A DNA stretch of 64,000 nt from JAHZMA01 sp965205905. Its GTDB lineage: Bacteria; Pseudomonadota; Alphaproteobacteria; JABAAW01; JAHZMA01. The stretch lies in the NCBI GenBank assembly GCA_965205905.1, contig CBDBHZ010000011.1, forward strand, positions 567,836 through 631,835. The letters run 5' to 3'. Numbering within the stretch: position 1 is the first letter of the stretch; the number at the start of each line of letters is the position of its first letter. The notes beneath the pieces are model-generated. The model was not told where the DNA came from and searched no databases. It saw only the letters and a list, made by a program, of their open reading frames with translations. The translations under genes and the position numbers were made by a program. Positions 44,746 through 54,040 of this stretch are shown here, in pieces.

Positions 44746-47463
44746 ATGCCCCATACGCATCAATTATTGAATCATCAGCCATTTCTCGAATCGGCATCGC
44801 GTGATTATCAGCAATTACAGCAAGATATTTTGGCACTGAATCATCATTATCGCCATGCGTTAGAAACGGCAATGTTTCGCGCACAAGGTTTTGACGCCCT
44901 GATTCGAAATTTATATGCTGATGAAACGAATTTGCCATTTGCGCTGGTGGCAATAGGCGGTTATGGGCGTGGCAGGCTGGCACCGTTTTCTGATATTGAT
45001 TTACTCTTCATTCACGCAAATGATGCTGATTTAACGACAGTAACGCCTTTGATGGAAAGATGCCTCTATGTGTTATGGGATTTGCATGTTAAATTAGGCT
45101 ATAAAATCGGTACTTGTGATGAAATCATTCAGCATCTGCCAAATGATATTGTGGCGGCGACCGCTCTGATTGATATGCGCTTTATGATGGGCGATAGAAA
45201 ATTATATGATGATTTTGCGGTTTACAGCTGTAAGTGGTTGGCAAAAAATCTACCGCCTGAGAAATTTTTTGCCAGCAAAATGCAAGAAACCAAGACCAGA
45301 CATACCAAGCAGGGCGATACCCGCTATTTGCTAGAGCCGAATATTAAAGAGGGGCGGGGGGGGTTACGCGATTTAGATATGCTCTATTGGATATGCAGCT
45401 ATCAGCCCGAATCGGGGGCTATTAACAAACAAGATGCGCTTCAGGAAAAATTAGGCGCGCAGCTTTATCGTGACTATCAATATTTGGAAAATTTTTTATG
45501 GAATATTCGGTCTTTGAACCATCTTATTTCAAAGCGCGGTGTTGAAATTTTAACATTGGATATTCAGCCTGAAATTGCTGAAAAATTGGGTTATCGCTCC
45601 CATGAAAATAATATCGGCAAACGCGTTGAACGTTTCATGCGGCATTATTTTTTCAATTCGCGAAAAGTGGGCTTGCTGGCACGGACAATTTTTGCGGATA
45701 TTGAAATATCAAATAACCGTAAAATTTTTGCACTGCCACAAACTGCCTATCAAGAAGTGAAGGGCTTTCATCGGCAAGGGCGTTTTTTAAGTTTTAAGCA
45801 GTCAGATAGCCCTAAAACCGACCCGCTTTCAATGCTGACAATTCTTAATGTCGCCATGCAACATAATCTTAGATTGCATCCTATAACCTTGCGCGCAATG
45901 ATACAATATCATCATTTATTGGCGGGCTATCGCGATGATGCCACCGCCAATCAGATGTTTTTACAAATATTAACGCAAGGCGAGAAAGGCGTATGGGCAT
46001 TGAAACGTATGAGCGATACGGGGTTATTAGGGGTATTTGTGCCAGCCTTTCGCAATATCATCGCCCAGATGCAATTTAACCGCTATCATTATTATACCAC
46101 CGATACCCACACATTCCATGCGTTAGATATTTTAGCGACTATTGAAGTTGGCAGATTGCGCCGTGAATTGCCGATACTCTCACATTTGGCGCAGGATAAA
46201 AAATACCGCCGTAAATTATTGTATTGCGCTTTATTCCTGCATGATATTGGCAAAGGGCAAAAAGAGCATCATTCAATTGTTGGCGCAAAAGTGGCACAAG
46301 AATTATGTCCGCGTTGGGGGTTTGATAAAGAAGAAACCGAAATGGTGGCATGGCTGGTGCGTCATCATCTGGATATGAGCGATACCGCCTTTAAGCGCGA
46401 TTTGCTAGATAGGCGCACCATTGCTGATTTTGCGTCCTTGGTGGAAAATCAGGAACGGTTGCAATTATTATTGATGCTAACCGTGATTGATATTAAGGCG
46501 GTCTCGCCCGTTAGCTGGAATAGTCATAAGGATACATTACTGCACGAGCTTTATAGCCGCACTTTAGATATGCTATCGCAACAGGCGCAATTTGGCTATT
46601 ATGTTGATGATGAAGATGCTTTATTGCGGGCTAAACTTGTGAAAGCCCTTAAAATGGAGTCGCTAAAGGCAGAGGATTATATCCGCTCTTTGCCAGAAAA
46701 TTACCTGAAAGCCTATAGCCCAGAAGAAATTATCCATCATACAAAAATTGTGTTTGCGCTAGAAAACAAAACCCCACCTTACGATAAGCAACATTTTCAT
46801 TTGCGGATTCACGAAGAAAATGATAACGCAAAACAAGACGATGGTGGGCATTTGCGTGTCGGGTTTATTGTAAGATGGTATCCAAACTGCTTCACTGATT
46901 GCGCCGCCATTATCGCGCTTGCCAGTGGTAATATTGTGCAGGCGAATTTGTTTCGAATTAGCAGTGACTATGTTGTGGTTTATTTTGTTGGGCAATTCGC
47001 TAATTTTCGCACCGTTGCCAAACATTTGCAAAATTTTTCTGATGACATTTTGGGCAGTATTTTTAATGGCAATAAAAAAACATACCGCGCCCATATTGAT
47101 GCCCTTCATCAAAAAATGGCGGACGCACCCAAAGGAAGTGCCATTAAAGCAAATAATAGGGATAATATCGCGCAAAGCTCAATCGTTAGGCAGGGTGAGG
47201 TAAAATTTCATCTTAATGTTTCCGATTTATATACGGTGATTGAGGTGAGTGCGCGTGATAGGCAGGGGTTATTATATCAGATTGCGGAGAGGTTGAGCGA
47301 GGATAATATCCAAATCAATGCCGCTAAAATCGCCACATTTGGTGAAGAGGCTATCGATAGTTTCTATGTGAAAGATGCCTTTGGTTTTAAGCTTGAAAAT
47401 AAGCAGCTGCGTGATAATATTAAGAAAAAACTACAAGAAACTTTAAGAAAATATACGATTTAA
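44746..47463 (+). CDS. glnD: [Protein-PII] uridylyltransferase/uridylyl-removing enzyme
   Basis: 905 residues. Nucleotidyltransferase motif GGYGRGRLAPFSDIDLLF (about 69-86), the GlnD linker (EPNIKEGRGGLRDLD), HD phosphohydrolase with HDIGKG and VRHHLDMSDTA, then two ACT domains at the C-terminus (VIEVSARDRQGLLYQIAERL in the second). It modifies PII proteins with UMP according to glutamine level, setting nitrogen control. Single open frame over 2.7 kb, 49 bp after the S49 gene. Confidence 0.96.
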   Translation: MPHTHQLLNHQPFLESASRDYQQLQQDILALNHHYRHALETAMFRAQGFDALIRNLYADETNLPFALVAIGGYGRGRLAPFSDIDLLFIHANDADLTTVTPLMERCLYVLWDLHVKLGYKIGTCDEIIQHLPNDIVAATALIDMRFMMGDRKLYDDFAVYSCKWLAKNLPPEKFFASKMQETKTRHTKQGDTRYLLEPNIKEGRGGLRDLDMLYWICSYQPESGAINKQDALQEKLGAQLYRDYQYLENFLWNIRSLNHLISKRGVEILTLDIQPEIAEKLGYRSHENNIGKRVERFMRHYFFNSRKVGLLARTIFADIEISNNRKIFALPQTAYQEVKGFHRQGRFLSFKQSDSPKTDPLSMLTILNVAMQHNLRLHPITLRAMIQYHHLLAGYRDDATANQMFLQILTQGEKGVWALKRMSDTGLLGVFVPAFRNIIAQMQFNRYHYYTTDTHTFHALDILATIEVGRLRRELPILSHLAQDKKYRRKLLYCALFLHDIGKGQKEHHSIVGAKVAQELCPRWGFDKEETEMVAWLVRHHLDMSDTAFKRDLLDRRTIADFASLVENQERLQLLLMLTVIDIKAVSPVSWNSHKDTLLHELYSRTLDMLSQQAQFGYYVDDEDALLRAKLVKALKMESLKAEDYIRSLPENYLKAYSPEEIIHHTKIVFALENKTPPYDKQHFHLRIHEENDNAKQDDGGHLRVGFIVRWYPNCFTDCAAIIALASGNIVQANLFRISSDYVVVYFVGQFANFRTVAKHLQNFSDDILGSIFNGNKKTYRAHIDALHQKMADAPKGSAIKANNRDNIAQSSIVRQGEVKFHLNVSDLYTVIEVSARDRQGLLYQIAERLSEDNIQINAAKIATFGEEAIDSFYVKDAFGFKLENKQLRDNIKKKLQETLRKYTI

Positions 47464-47540
47464 GAATATTTTTTACGAAGATAATTATTTTATTCAGCGT
47501 ATCTATAGCATCAAACACAAAAACTCATCGGAGATATAAG

Positions 47541-48056
47541 ATGCTATCCAAAAAATTTATCCGTGCCTACCGTCCGCATATTCATTTTTTAATTGCAGCA
47601 TGTTTTGCTATAAGCTACCTCAGTGGCGAGAATGATATTGAAACATTGCATTATTATAGTGGCTATGCGCTGATTGCGTTTTTTAGTTTCCGCTTAATGT
47701 GGGATATTACCGACCATGGGTTTAGGATTTTATCGTGGCGATTGCTGATAAATATATTACGTGGCAATGCCAAACGCGGCTATAAATTTCAGCGATTTAC
47801 ATCGGTTTTATTATCGTTATTACTGCCATTTTTGCTGATGAGTGGCTTGGTGTTTCATGGCGCATATAATGAAGAGGGACCTCTTTATTTTATTGGCATT
47901 AATAGCACAAATCAATTTATCGATATTGCCGAAGAGGTGCATGAGATTTTATCAAAAATTTTATTAATGATTGCTCTATCACATGTCCCGATGGGGTTAC
48001 GGTTTTTGAAAGTAACCAAATTTTATAAAATTTATCAATTTAAGAAAGTGAAATAA
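47541..48056 (+). CDS. Cytochrome b561-type membrane protein
   Basis: 171 residues with about four TM helices. His residues suited to bind b haem lie at YRPHIHFLIA, LHYYSGYALIAFFSFRLMW, VHEILSKILLMIALSHVPMG. The layout fits the bacterial cytochrome b561/Ni-Fe hydrogenase b-subunit family. It starts a three-gene cluster ending in a dihaem cytochrome c, so it probably passes electrons between quinone and that periplasmic cytochrome. CGGAG ribosome site. Confidence 0.85.
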   Translation: MLSKKFIRAYRPHIHFLIAACFAISYLSGENDIETLHYYSGYALIAFFSFRLMWDITDHGFRILSWRLLINILRGNAKRGYKFQRFTSVLLSLLLPFLLMSGLVFHGAYNEEGPLYFIGINSTNQFIDIAEEVHEILSKILLMIALSHVPMGLRFLKVTKFYKIYQFKKVK

Positions 48057-48058
48057 CC

Positions 48059-48676
48059 ATGATACAATATTGTAAAAAAATCCTGATAGGGTTGGTATCT
48101 TGCCTATTTTTACTGCCAATAGTCTCGGCAAATGCTGAAGATACTCACAATATCGGTTCTGTGCCATATTATGGTGGCGATGATGATTATACCGCCCAAA
48201 AATTTGATGAATCAAACCCTATTTTATTCACGGTAAGTCAGGGGTTAGAAAGCGAATTTACCGATTTACAGCTAGAAGCCGAACAATTAGGACCGCGCAA
48301 AAAAACGAAAGGCGATGCGATTCACAAATGGCTTGGCATATCAACGCTTGTGTTTGTGGCGGCAACGGTGATTGTGCACCCCGAAGGTGATGATGTTACC
48401 CCAGAAGATTACGAGACCCACGAACAATTTGCCAATATCGCCACTTTTTTGGCGGTAACAACGGTGGCAAGCGGGTTGATTAATTATTGGGGTAGCGAGA
48501 TTAATCTATCTAAAGGCGTGTTTTATCGCAAGAATGTCCATGCTTATTTGGGGATTGCAGGCACATTATTGATGGCACTTGCCATCAGTGAAGCACCTGA
48601 AGCTGAACATATTAAACCGGGTCAGGTGGGCGGTATCATGCTGGCAGCTTCTTATGGCTTGACATTTACATTCTAA
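48059..48676 (+). CDS. Exported membrane protein of the b561/dihaem cytochrome cluster
   Basis: 205 residues. Signal peptide about 1-26 (LIGLVSCLFLLPIVSANA). From about 100, three hydrophobic segments have His near their ends: HKWLGISTLVFVAATVIVH, HEQFANIATFLAVTTVASGL, HAYLGIAGTLLMALAI. This pattern suggests haem binding in the membrane, but no family is recognised. It begins 2 bases after the b561 gene and ends 20 bases before the dihaem cytochrome gene. It is most likely a subunit of the same electron-transfer complex. Confidence 0.65.
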   Translation: MIQYCKKILIGLVSCLFLLPIVSANAEDTHNIGSVPYYGGDDDYTAQKFDESNPILFTVSQGLESEFTDLQLEAEQLGPRKKTKGDAIHKWLGISTLVFVAATVIVHPEGDDVTPEDYETHEQFANIATFLAVTTVASGLINYWGSEINLSKGVFYRKNVHAYLGIAGTLLMALAISEAPEAEHIKPGQVGGIMLAASYGLTFTF

Positions 48677-48696
48677 CATTTATATTAGGAGTTATA

Positions 48697-49221
48697 ATGC
48701 ACAGAATATTAAAAATTTCACTCTTATCACTATTGCTAGCACTGCCAGTCATGGCGCATGAGGATTTTGATGTGGTGGATAATCAAGATTATATCGCGAT
48801 TTGTGGGGATTGCCATGTCGCGCATCAACCGCAATTTATGCCTGCACGGTCGTGGAATTATTTTTTAACCAATAAGGGGTTGAATGACCATTTCGGGGTG
48901 AAAGTGGACGATAAAGGCAAAGATTTGCAGGCGATTTATGATTATCTGAAAGCCGCTGATTCTTCAAAATCGAATCACAAAACCATCAAACGCATGGAAC
49001 GTTCTTATAATCCAGATACGATTCCAACACGGATTACCACCAACCGCCATTACGAAAAAATGCACCGCAAAATTCTTGATGATGCGCAAAAATTTGTGCA
49101 TAATAATCCAAAAGTGAAATATATGGGCGATTGCCAAGCCTGCCATGAAGATTCGCTCATGGGCGATTTTTCGGAACGGTCGGCAAAAATCCCGGGCTTT
49201 CAAAAAAGCGATTGGGATTGA
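48697..49221 (+). CDS. Dihaem cytochrome c (DHC family)
   Basis: 174 residues with signal peptide (about 1-20, ending VMA) and two c-type haem motifs, CGDCH (36-40) and CQACH (145-149). The spacing and 'ARSWNYFLTNKGLNDHFG' segment fit the DHC/dihaem cytochrome c family usually encoded with a b-type cytochrome partner. It is a periplasmic electron carrier; the partner is presumably the b561 protein two genes upstream. The physiological acceptor is unknown. Confidence 0.88.
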   Translation: MHRILKISLLSLLLALPVMAHEDFDVVDNQDYIAICGDCHVAHQPQFMPARSWNYFLTNKGLNDHFGVKVDDKGKDLQAIYDYLKAADSSKSNHKTIKRMERSYNPDTIPTRITTNRHYEKMHRKILDDAQKFVHNNPKVKYMGDCQACHEDSLMGDFSERSAKIPGFQKSDWD

Positions 49222-49242
49222 TTGGTGGGAGTAATTATTTAC

Positions 49243-49271
49243 TTGCATTAAAGCATCTTTTAGGCTATAAT
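49243..49271 (+). promoter_or_regulatory. Promoter of the orphan gene at 49331
   Basis: TTGCAT (49243-49248), exactly 17 bases, TATAAT (49266-49271). The leader then contains a hairpin ACGGC-AGAA-GCCGT (about 49289-49303). Confidence 0.7.
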
Positions 49272-49330
49272 GATAATGTTATTACAGTTACGGCAGAAGC
49301 CGTTCTCATTATAGAAAGTTGCCGTAGAAT

Positions 49331-50644
49331 ATGGTTTTTGATACTCTTGTCAGTGCTTTTGTTGGAAATACGAGCCGTTATTCGCAAGCCGCAAGGCAAT
49401 ATAAACCCGATTGGCAACGTAACTATGAAAGTGCGCGCCTCACCAATAATGCATCTGCTAATCGTGCTGTATTGCAAGGCACTGGTGCCAGTGCGTTATT
49501 GGCAAACTCGCAAGCCGCTACCCTTACCAATCCATTTACGGGTGAAAAAACGCAAGCCATTGGGCTTAATACCACCAGCTCTATTTTAGGTAATTTAGGC
49601 ACAAAAGTGCTTGCCGCAGGTAAAACAGGCGAGCAATTAGCCATACAAGCAGCCACCAGAAGGCTAGGTGACCCCATAGAACGCTTACGCAAAGAGCAAA
49701 ATCCACTTTATAAAAAGCAAGAATTACCCCCCATCCCGCAATTACGGCAACGTGCGCGAAATTTTTTAAGCAAATTGCGTGAATTTCAAGGGGTTGGCGG
49801 TAAGGTTTTGCAGAATCCGTTTCCTAAATCATCGGCACGGGTGAATGAAGACCAAGTTTTTTTTGATGATGCTTTTACCGCCGCACCCATTAATTATGAG
49901 TTAAGCCGTAATTATTATTTGCGTGTTGCAATTGATAGAACCAAAAATTTTGATGTAACAGAAACATTAGAGGCAGGCATCGCAGGTACTGAAACCCCTA
50001 CCCATGTGGCAATTAATTTGCATGGCGGTAAAATTGATGGTGATAAGACGGCGAAGCGAGAAGCTTATGGGCGGTTAGAAGTCTATGATGCGGCGACTGA
50101 TACCGTGCTTCGCACATTAAAAAGCAATGAAACCGAAATTTTAACGCATGCAGAATTTCAAAAATTACGCTATATTAATGATGATGAATATTCCAAAGAA
50201 AAAATCGACTATTTCAATACCATTGCCTTAAAAGATAATGGCGATGGTGTGCTTGACGAGAATGATGAGCGTGGCTCGTTTGAAGAGACGACATTTGCGG
50301 TTAATAATATTGGACAAAACGATATTGCTAGCGGGCAATGGGCGTGGCGTGGCACTTATGGTACCGAAAAATTGGCACGTTTTAATACCACTATCATCGA
50401 TTTAGAAGGCACATTTGTTGGCGGTGATGCTTTAACCGATTATATTAATGGTGATTTAACGCTTACTGTTGAAGAATTTGGTAGAAAAGAAAATACGGCA
50501 AAACTAGACGAGGCAGCATCATCGGGGAATAAATTGGTGTTTAAGTTTGATTACGCTTATGATGGCGTTCATTTTACTGCCAGATATAACGATAATGAAG
50601 TCCAAAATAGCGCGATTAAAAATGCAACGGTTGTTTTTGATTAA
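49331..50644 (+). CDS. Protein of unknown function with EF-hand-like loop
   Basis: 437 residues, no signal peptide or TM seen. The N-terminal 150 residues are Ala/Thr/Asn-rich (RAVLQGTGASALLANSQAA) and then basic and helical. The remainder looks beta-rich and acidic, with NGDGVLDEND (303-312) resembling a calcium-binding EF-hand or dockerin-type loop. It ends ATVVFD. The composition recalls secreted surface or structural proteins exported without a signal peptide, but no family is recognised. It has its own good promoter and stands between the cytochrome cluster and a convergent AMP-binding-like gene. Confidence 0.65.
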   Translation: MVFDTLVSAFVGNTSRYSQAARQYKPDWQRNYESARLTNNASANRAVLQGTGASALLANSQAATLTNPFTGEKTQAIGLNTTSSILGNLGTKVLAAGKTGEQLAIQAATRRLGDPIERLRKEQNPLYKKQELPPIPQLRQRARNFLSKLREFQGVGGKVLQNPFPKSSARVNEDQVFFDDAFTAAPINYELSRNYYLRVAIDRTKNFDVTETLEAGIAGTETPTHVAINLHGGKIDGDKTAKREAYGRLEVYDAATDTVLRTLKSNETEILTHAEFQKLRYINDDEYSKEKIDYFNTIALKDNGDGVLDENDERGSFEETTFAVNNIGQNDIASGQWAWRGTYGTEKLARFNTTIIDLEGTFVGGDALTDYINGDLTLTVEEFGRKENTAKLDEAASSGNKLVFKFDYAYDGVHFTARYNDNEVQNSAIKNATVVFD

Positions 50645-50660
50645 CGGCTTTGTTGCACCC

Positions 50661-51725
50661 TCACACTCTAAATAATTTACGCCATCTAAAATTTTGCTGA
50701 TTTTGTTTTAGCAAATCCGTGCTATATGAATCATTGGCAGCAGCATAGGCAAGGTCGTTAGCATGGCGCGAGCCAGTTAATAAAATCGGCTGTTCTATCA
50801 GCTGTAAACCTGTTAATTCCTGCCATTCATCAGCAGTTTGTTTGTTCAATGCTTCACCTACCGCGATGCAATAATTGGTATAACGTAAGGCATCTTTCAA
50901 CAGGCTAGGTGGCACATTTTTTATCATCGCTTGATATTGCGAAAGATTGGCGATAATCAGGCGCGGTTGATATTCACTCATCATATCGGTTAATTTGCGC
51001 GGTGATGTCCAAATATTAGCAAAAATAGTGGTCATGCCATATAAAAGCGGACATAAAAAACCATTCACCAATGCTGCAACCCCTGAAAGCCCCGCAGCAC
51101 AGAAAATTTTATCATCACTATCAAGCTCAAAACGGTTGCGTTCAGCCTGTGCAATCGGCTCTAAAAAACGCGTGGACGATGTAAGGCAATGCGGATATTC
51201 GCAAGTTGCGCCCGCAAAAACCAAAAAATTCTTACCCCAAACATATTTTGTCTGTGTTGTTTTTTTATCATCTAATGCTGGCAAGCGATATAAAAATTTT
51301 GTGCCATATTTTTCAATGCCACGAAATTGGGTGGCAAAATTACGGTCGCATAGGATTAATTTTGCTTTTGCTTCGCTTAACACCATATTTAATTGTTGCT
51401 CGTTCAAGCCAACGGGGATAATTCCCGGTATAATTTTTGCCCGTAACGCGCCTAAAAACACGCTTGCAATCAATTCTGGGTCAGGTGAATAAATTAGCAA
51501 ATGGTCGCCAGCGCGTAGATTTTTCTGCAATAATTGCGCCGATGCTTCCATCAACATATCGGATAATTGATGGTAAGAAACGTCATTTTTATCGTAAATA
51601 AAAGCTGTGCGGTTGGCAAAACGTTTGAAACTTTGCGTTGTTAATGTGGTGAATAACTGCTCATTATCAACTTTATTATTATCAGGGGCATCCGCTGTGG
51701 TGGTATGGTTTAAGGGTGATTTCAT
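50661..51725 (-). CDS. Degenerate AMP-binding (adenylating enzyme) family protein
   Basis: 354 residues resembling only the N-terminal subdomain of acyl-CoA synthetase-like enzymes: RTAFIYDKNDVSYHQLSDM, GDHLLIYSPDPELIASVFLGALRAKIIPGII, and later CIAVGEALNKQTADEW. The P-loop-like YTSGTTGxPKG motif is unrecognisable at its expected place (LVFAGATCEYPHC), and the C-terminal subdomain with the catalytic Lys is missing. It is therefore probably not a working adenylating enzyme; a pseudoenzyme or decaying gene. Same strand as, and 11 bases behind its start from, the TlpA gene downstream at 51737-52387. Confidence 0.65.
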   Translation of the reverse strand: MKSPLNHTTTADAPDNNKVDNEQLFTTLTTQSFKRFANRTAFIYDKNDVSYHQLSDMLMEASAQLLQKNLRAGDHLLIYSPDPELIASVFLGALRAKIIPGIIPVGLNEQQLNMVLSEAKAKLILCDRNFATQFRGIEKYGTKFLYRLPALDDKKTTQTKYVWGKNFLVFAGATCEYPHCLTSSTRFLEPIAQAERNRFELDSDDKIFCAAGLSGVAALVNGFLCPLLYGMTTIFANIWTSPRKLTDMMSEYQPRLIIANLSQYQAMIKNVPPSLLKDALRYTNYCIAVGEALNKQTADEWQELTGLQLIEQPILLTGSRHANDLAYAAANDSYSTDLLKQNQQNFRWRKLFRV

Positions 51726-51736
51726 ATTATTAATGA

Positions 51737-52387
51737 TTATTGCACTCCCTGGCTCTCTTTGAATGTTTCAATTTTTTCTGCCTGTTCGGTTTCTTGACTG
51801 TTTTTGACATCAGCAATGATGCGATTAACATAATCAGCATTCCATTTGCGTTGTCCAATAATACGTTGACGCGTTACACCATTTTCATCAAGCACAATCG
51901 TGGTCGGCAATACTGTTACATTCAGATATTTTAACGATTTGCCAAATTCATCTGTTACGGGGCGCAAATTTTTGATACCATAAGCATCATAAGCCTTTTG
52001 CACCAGCTGCACCCCCCGAAAATCGATATTGATAGGCAAGAAAATGATACGGTTATTTTCAGCTGCATTATACAGGCTATCCATGATTTTTAACTGCTTC
52101 ACACAACGTTGGCACCATGTTGCCCAAAATACCAAAAACACGATATTGCCCCGATAAAGGTGCAAATTAACAGGTTTGGTTTGGTCATCAGTTAAAAAGC
52201 CATTAAAAACAGGATGCCGTCCATCATAGCCGTCTGTTTGGGCGTTGGCAAGCGGTGCAAAGCTTTGCAACAGCGTAATAATTGGTAAAATAAGCAAAAA
52301 TTTACGTATCACCAACTTAATAGTGTCAAATAATTTAATAATTAGGTTGTAAAATTGCCTAAAAAGCTGATAATAATCCATTGTCAT
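51737..52387 (-). CDS. TlpA-like thioredoxin-fold protein
   Basis: About 216 residues from ATG 52387 (52381 also possible). A long hydrophobic N-terminus (about 25-42, FLLILPIITLLQSFAPLANA) acts as anchor or signal. The thioredoxin domain has active site WATWCQRC and cis-Pro in VTVLPTTIV. The unusual CQRC dipeptide differs from CPPC/CPYC. TlpA/ResA-type proteins reduce periplasmic thiols, often for cytochrome c or oxidase maturation, which fits the haem-c proteins nearby; this link is inference. Divergent from argH. Confidence 0.85.
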   Translation of the reverse strand: MTMDYYQLFRQFYNLIIKLFDTIKLVIRKFLLILPIITLLQSFAPLANAQTDGYDGRHPVFNGFLTDDQTKPVNLHLYRGNIVFLVFWATWCQRCVKQLKIMDSLYNAAENNRIIFLPINIDFRGVQLVQKAYDAYGIKNLRPVTDEFGKSLKYLNVTVLPTTIVLDENGVTRQRIIGQRKWNADYVNRIIADVKNSQETEQAEKIETFKESQGVQ

Positions 52388-52445
52388 AGCATAATAATAT
52401 GCAATGATAATGCCATTATTGAATAATAAAGTTAAGATAATTGCC

Positions 52446-53846
52446 ATGAGTGATAAGATTGATAATGAAAAAAACAAAATGTGGGGTGGGCGTTTCAGCA
52501 CGGGCGCGTCTGCGGTGATGGATGCGATTAATGTATCGATTGATGTTGATAAAAATCTTTACGCGCAAGATATTCGCGGCTCGCTTGCCCATTGCACGAT
52601 GTTGGCTGAAACTGGTATTATTACGCAAGAAGATGCGGTGCAAATGCGCGATGGCTTGATTGAGATTGAACAAGAAATCAAAGCTGGCACGTTTAATTTT
52701 AGTCGAAAATTAGAAGATATTCACATGAATATCGAACAGGCATTAACCAATAAAATCGGTGCAACAGCGGGCAGATTACATACCGCACGCAGCCGCAACG
52801 ACCAAGTGGCGACTGATTTTAGGTTATATATCCTTGATGCGATTGATGATTTACAGCAAAATTATAGTGATTTATTTAAGGTGATATTGGCGCGTGCCGA
52901 ACAACATGCCGATACAGTGATGGCGGGTTTCACCCATTTGCAAACCGCGCAACCCGTTACATTGGGGCATCATTTGATGGCTTATTTTGAAATGTTTTCC
53001 CGTGATTCGGAACGCTTTAATGATTGTCGTAAACGGGTGAATCACTCACCATTGGGGGCGGCGGCTTTGGCAGGCACATCATTTCCGATTGATAGGCATA
53101 TGACGGCGAAAATATTAGGCTTTGATGCGGTGATGAATAATTCGCTTGATGCGGTATCGGCACGCGATTTCGTGATGGAATTTTTAAGCGTTGCGGTGAT
53201 TGCCGCCACGCATTTCTCGCGGTTGGCAGAAGAATTTGTGCTATGGTCTTCGGTGCAGTTTGGCTATTGCCGAATCGATGATTCATTCACCAGCGGTTCA
53301 TCTATCATGCCGCAAAAGAAAAACCCCGATGCTGCTGAATTGGTGCGGGCAAAATCGGGAAGAATCTTGGGTGATTTTATCACTCTTGCCCATGTAATGA
53401 AAGCTTTGCCGCTTGCCTATAGCAAAGATATGCAAGAAGATAAACCGCCACTTTTCGATGCTTATGATGCGTTATTATTGATGCAAAAAGCGATGATTGG
53501 CATGTTGGAAGGTATGGTATTTTATCCTGAAAAGATGTTACAAGATTTGCAAAAAGGCTTTCCAGAAGCCACAGATTTTGCGGATTGGTTGGTGCAGAAA
53601 TTAAATATTCCGTTCCGCGATGCCCATCATATTACGGGGCAAGCGGTGGCACTGGCAGAACAAAAACAATGCCGATTGATTGATTTATCACTGCAAGAAT
53701 TGCAAAGCTTCCATCAAGATATTACTGATGAAGTGTTTGCAGTGCTAGATGTAAAACGTGCCGTTGAAACCCGCACATCATTTGGTGGCACAGCGCCATC
53801 ACGGGTGCGCGAAGCGATTAAAGCAGCGAAAGAAAAACTGGCATGA
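52446..53846 (+). CDS. argH: Argininosuccinate lyase
   Basis: 466 residues from the ATG at 52446 (MSDKIDNEKNKMWGGRF, the usual start). Family signatures: LEDIHMNIEQAL, TARSRNDQVATDFRL, GFTHLQTAQPVTLGHH and SSIMPQKKNPDAAELVRAK. It splits argininosuccinate into arginine and fumarate. Stop overlaps the following lipoprotein gene by four bases; the order argH-lipoprotein-lysA is common in proteobacteria. Confidence 0.95.
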   Translation: MSDKIDNEKNKMWGGRFSTGASAVMDAINVSIDVDKNLYAQDIRGSLAHCTMLAETGIITQEDAVQMRDGLIEIEQEIKAGTFNFSRKLEDIHMNIEQALTNKIGATAGRLHTARSRNDQVATDFRLYILDAIDDLQQNYSDLFKVILARAEQHADTVMAGFTHLQTAQPVTLGHHLMAYFEMFSRDSERFNDCRKRVNHSPLGAAALAGTSFPIDRHMTAKILGFDAVMNNSLDAVSARDFVMEFLSVAVIAATHFSRLAEEFVLWSSVQFGYCRIDDSFTSGSSIMPQKKNPDAAELVRAKSGRILGDFITLAHVMKALPLAYSKDMQEDKPPLFDAYDALLLMQKAMIGMLEGMVFYPEKMLQDLQKGFPEATDFADWLVQKLNIPFRDAHHITGQAVALAEQKQCRLIDLSLQELQSFHQDITDEVFAVLDVKRAVETRTSFGGTAPSRVREAIKAAKEKLA

Positions 53847-54040
53847 GAGGCATCACTCAAAGAATAATATTATTGCTCGCCTTATTCACATTAACAGCTT
53901 GTGGCAATAAGGTGGCAGTGCAACACCCCGATAATCAACCCTCATTCAGCTATCCTGCGATAGAAGAGGTGGAAGAGAGAGAATTGCAATTCCCCGTAAC
54001 GATTGATGAGGACAGACAAAGTGATGAGGCAAGCGAATGA
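53843..54040 (+). CDS. Small lipoprotein between argH and lysA (LptM/YifL-like)
   Basis: 65 residues with lipobox LTACGNK (Cys about 20) and a short hydrophilic tail. Size, 'LxxCGxKG'-like start (here CGNKVA) and position directly before lysA fit the LptM/YifL group, which in enterobacteria assists LptD maturation. Overlaps argH (ATGA) and lysA (ATGA). Confidence 0.75.
   Translation: MRGITQRIILLLALFTLTACGNKVAVQHPDNQPSFSYPAIEEVEERELQFPVTIDEDRQSDEASE

Noticed and set aside
49212..49589. 125-codon plus-strand frame overlapping the dihaem cytochrome end and the orphan gene start
   Set aside because: It spans the promoter at 49243-49271 and overlaps the better supported 437-codon frame in another phase.
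53843..54040. Dismissing the 65-codon frame as too short to be a gene
   Set aside because: Kept instead: lipobox, ATGA overlaps on both sides and the conserved argH-lysA position support it.
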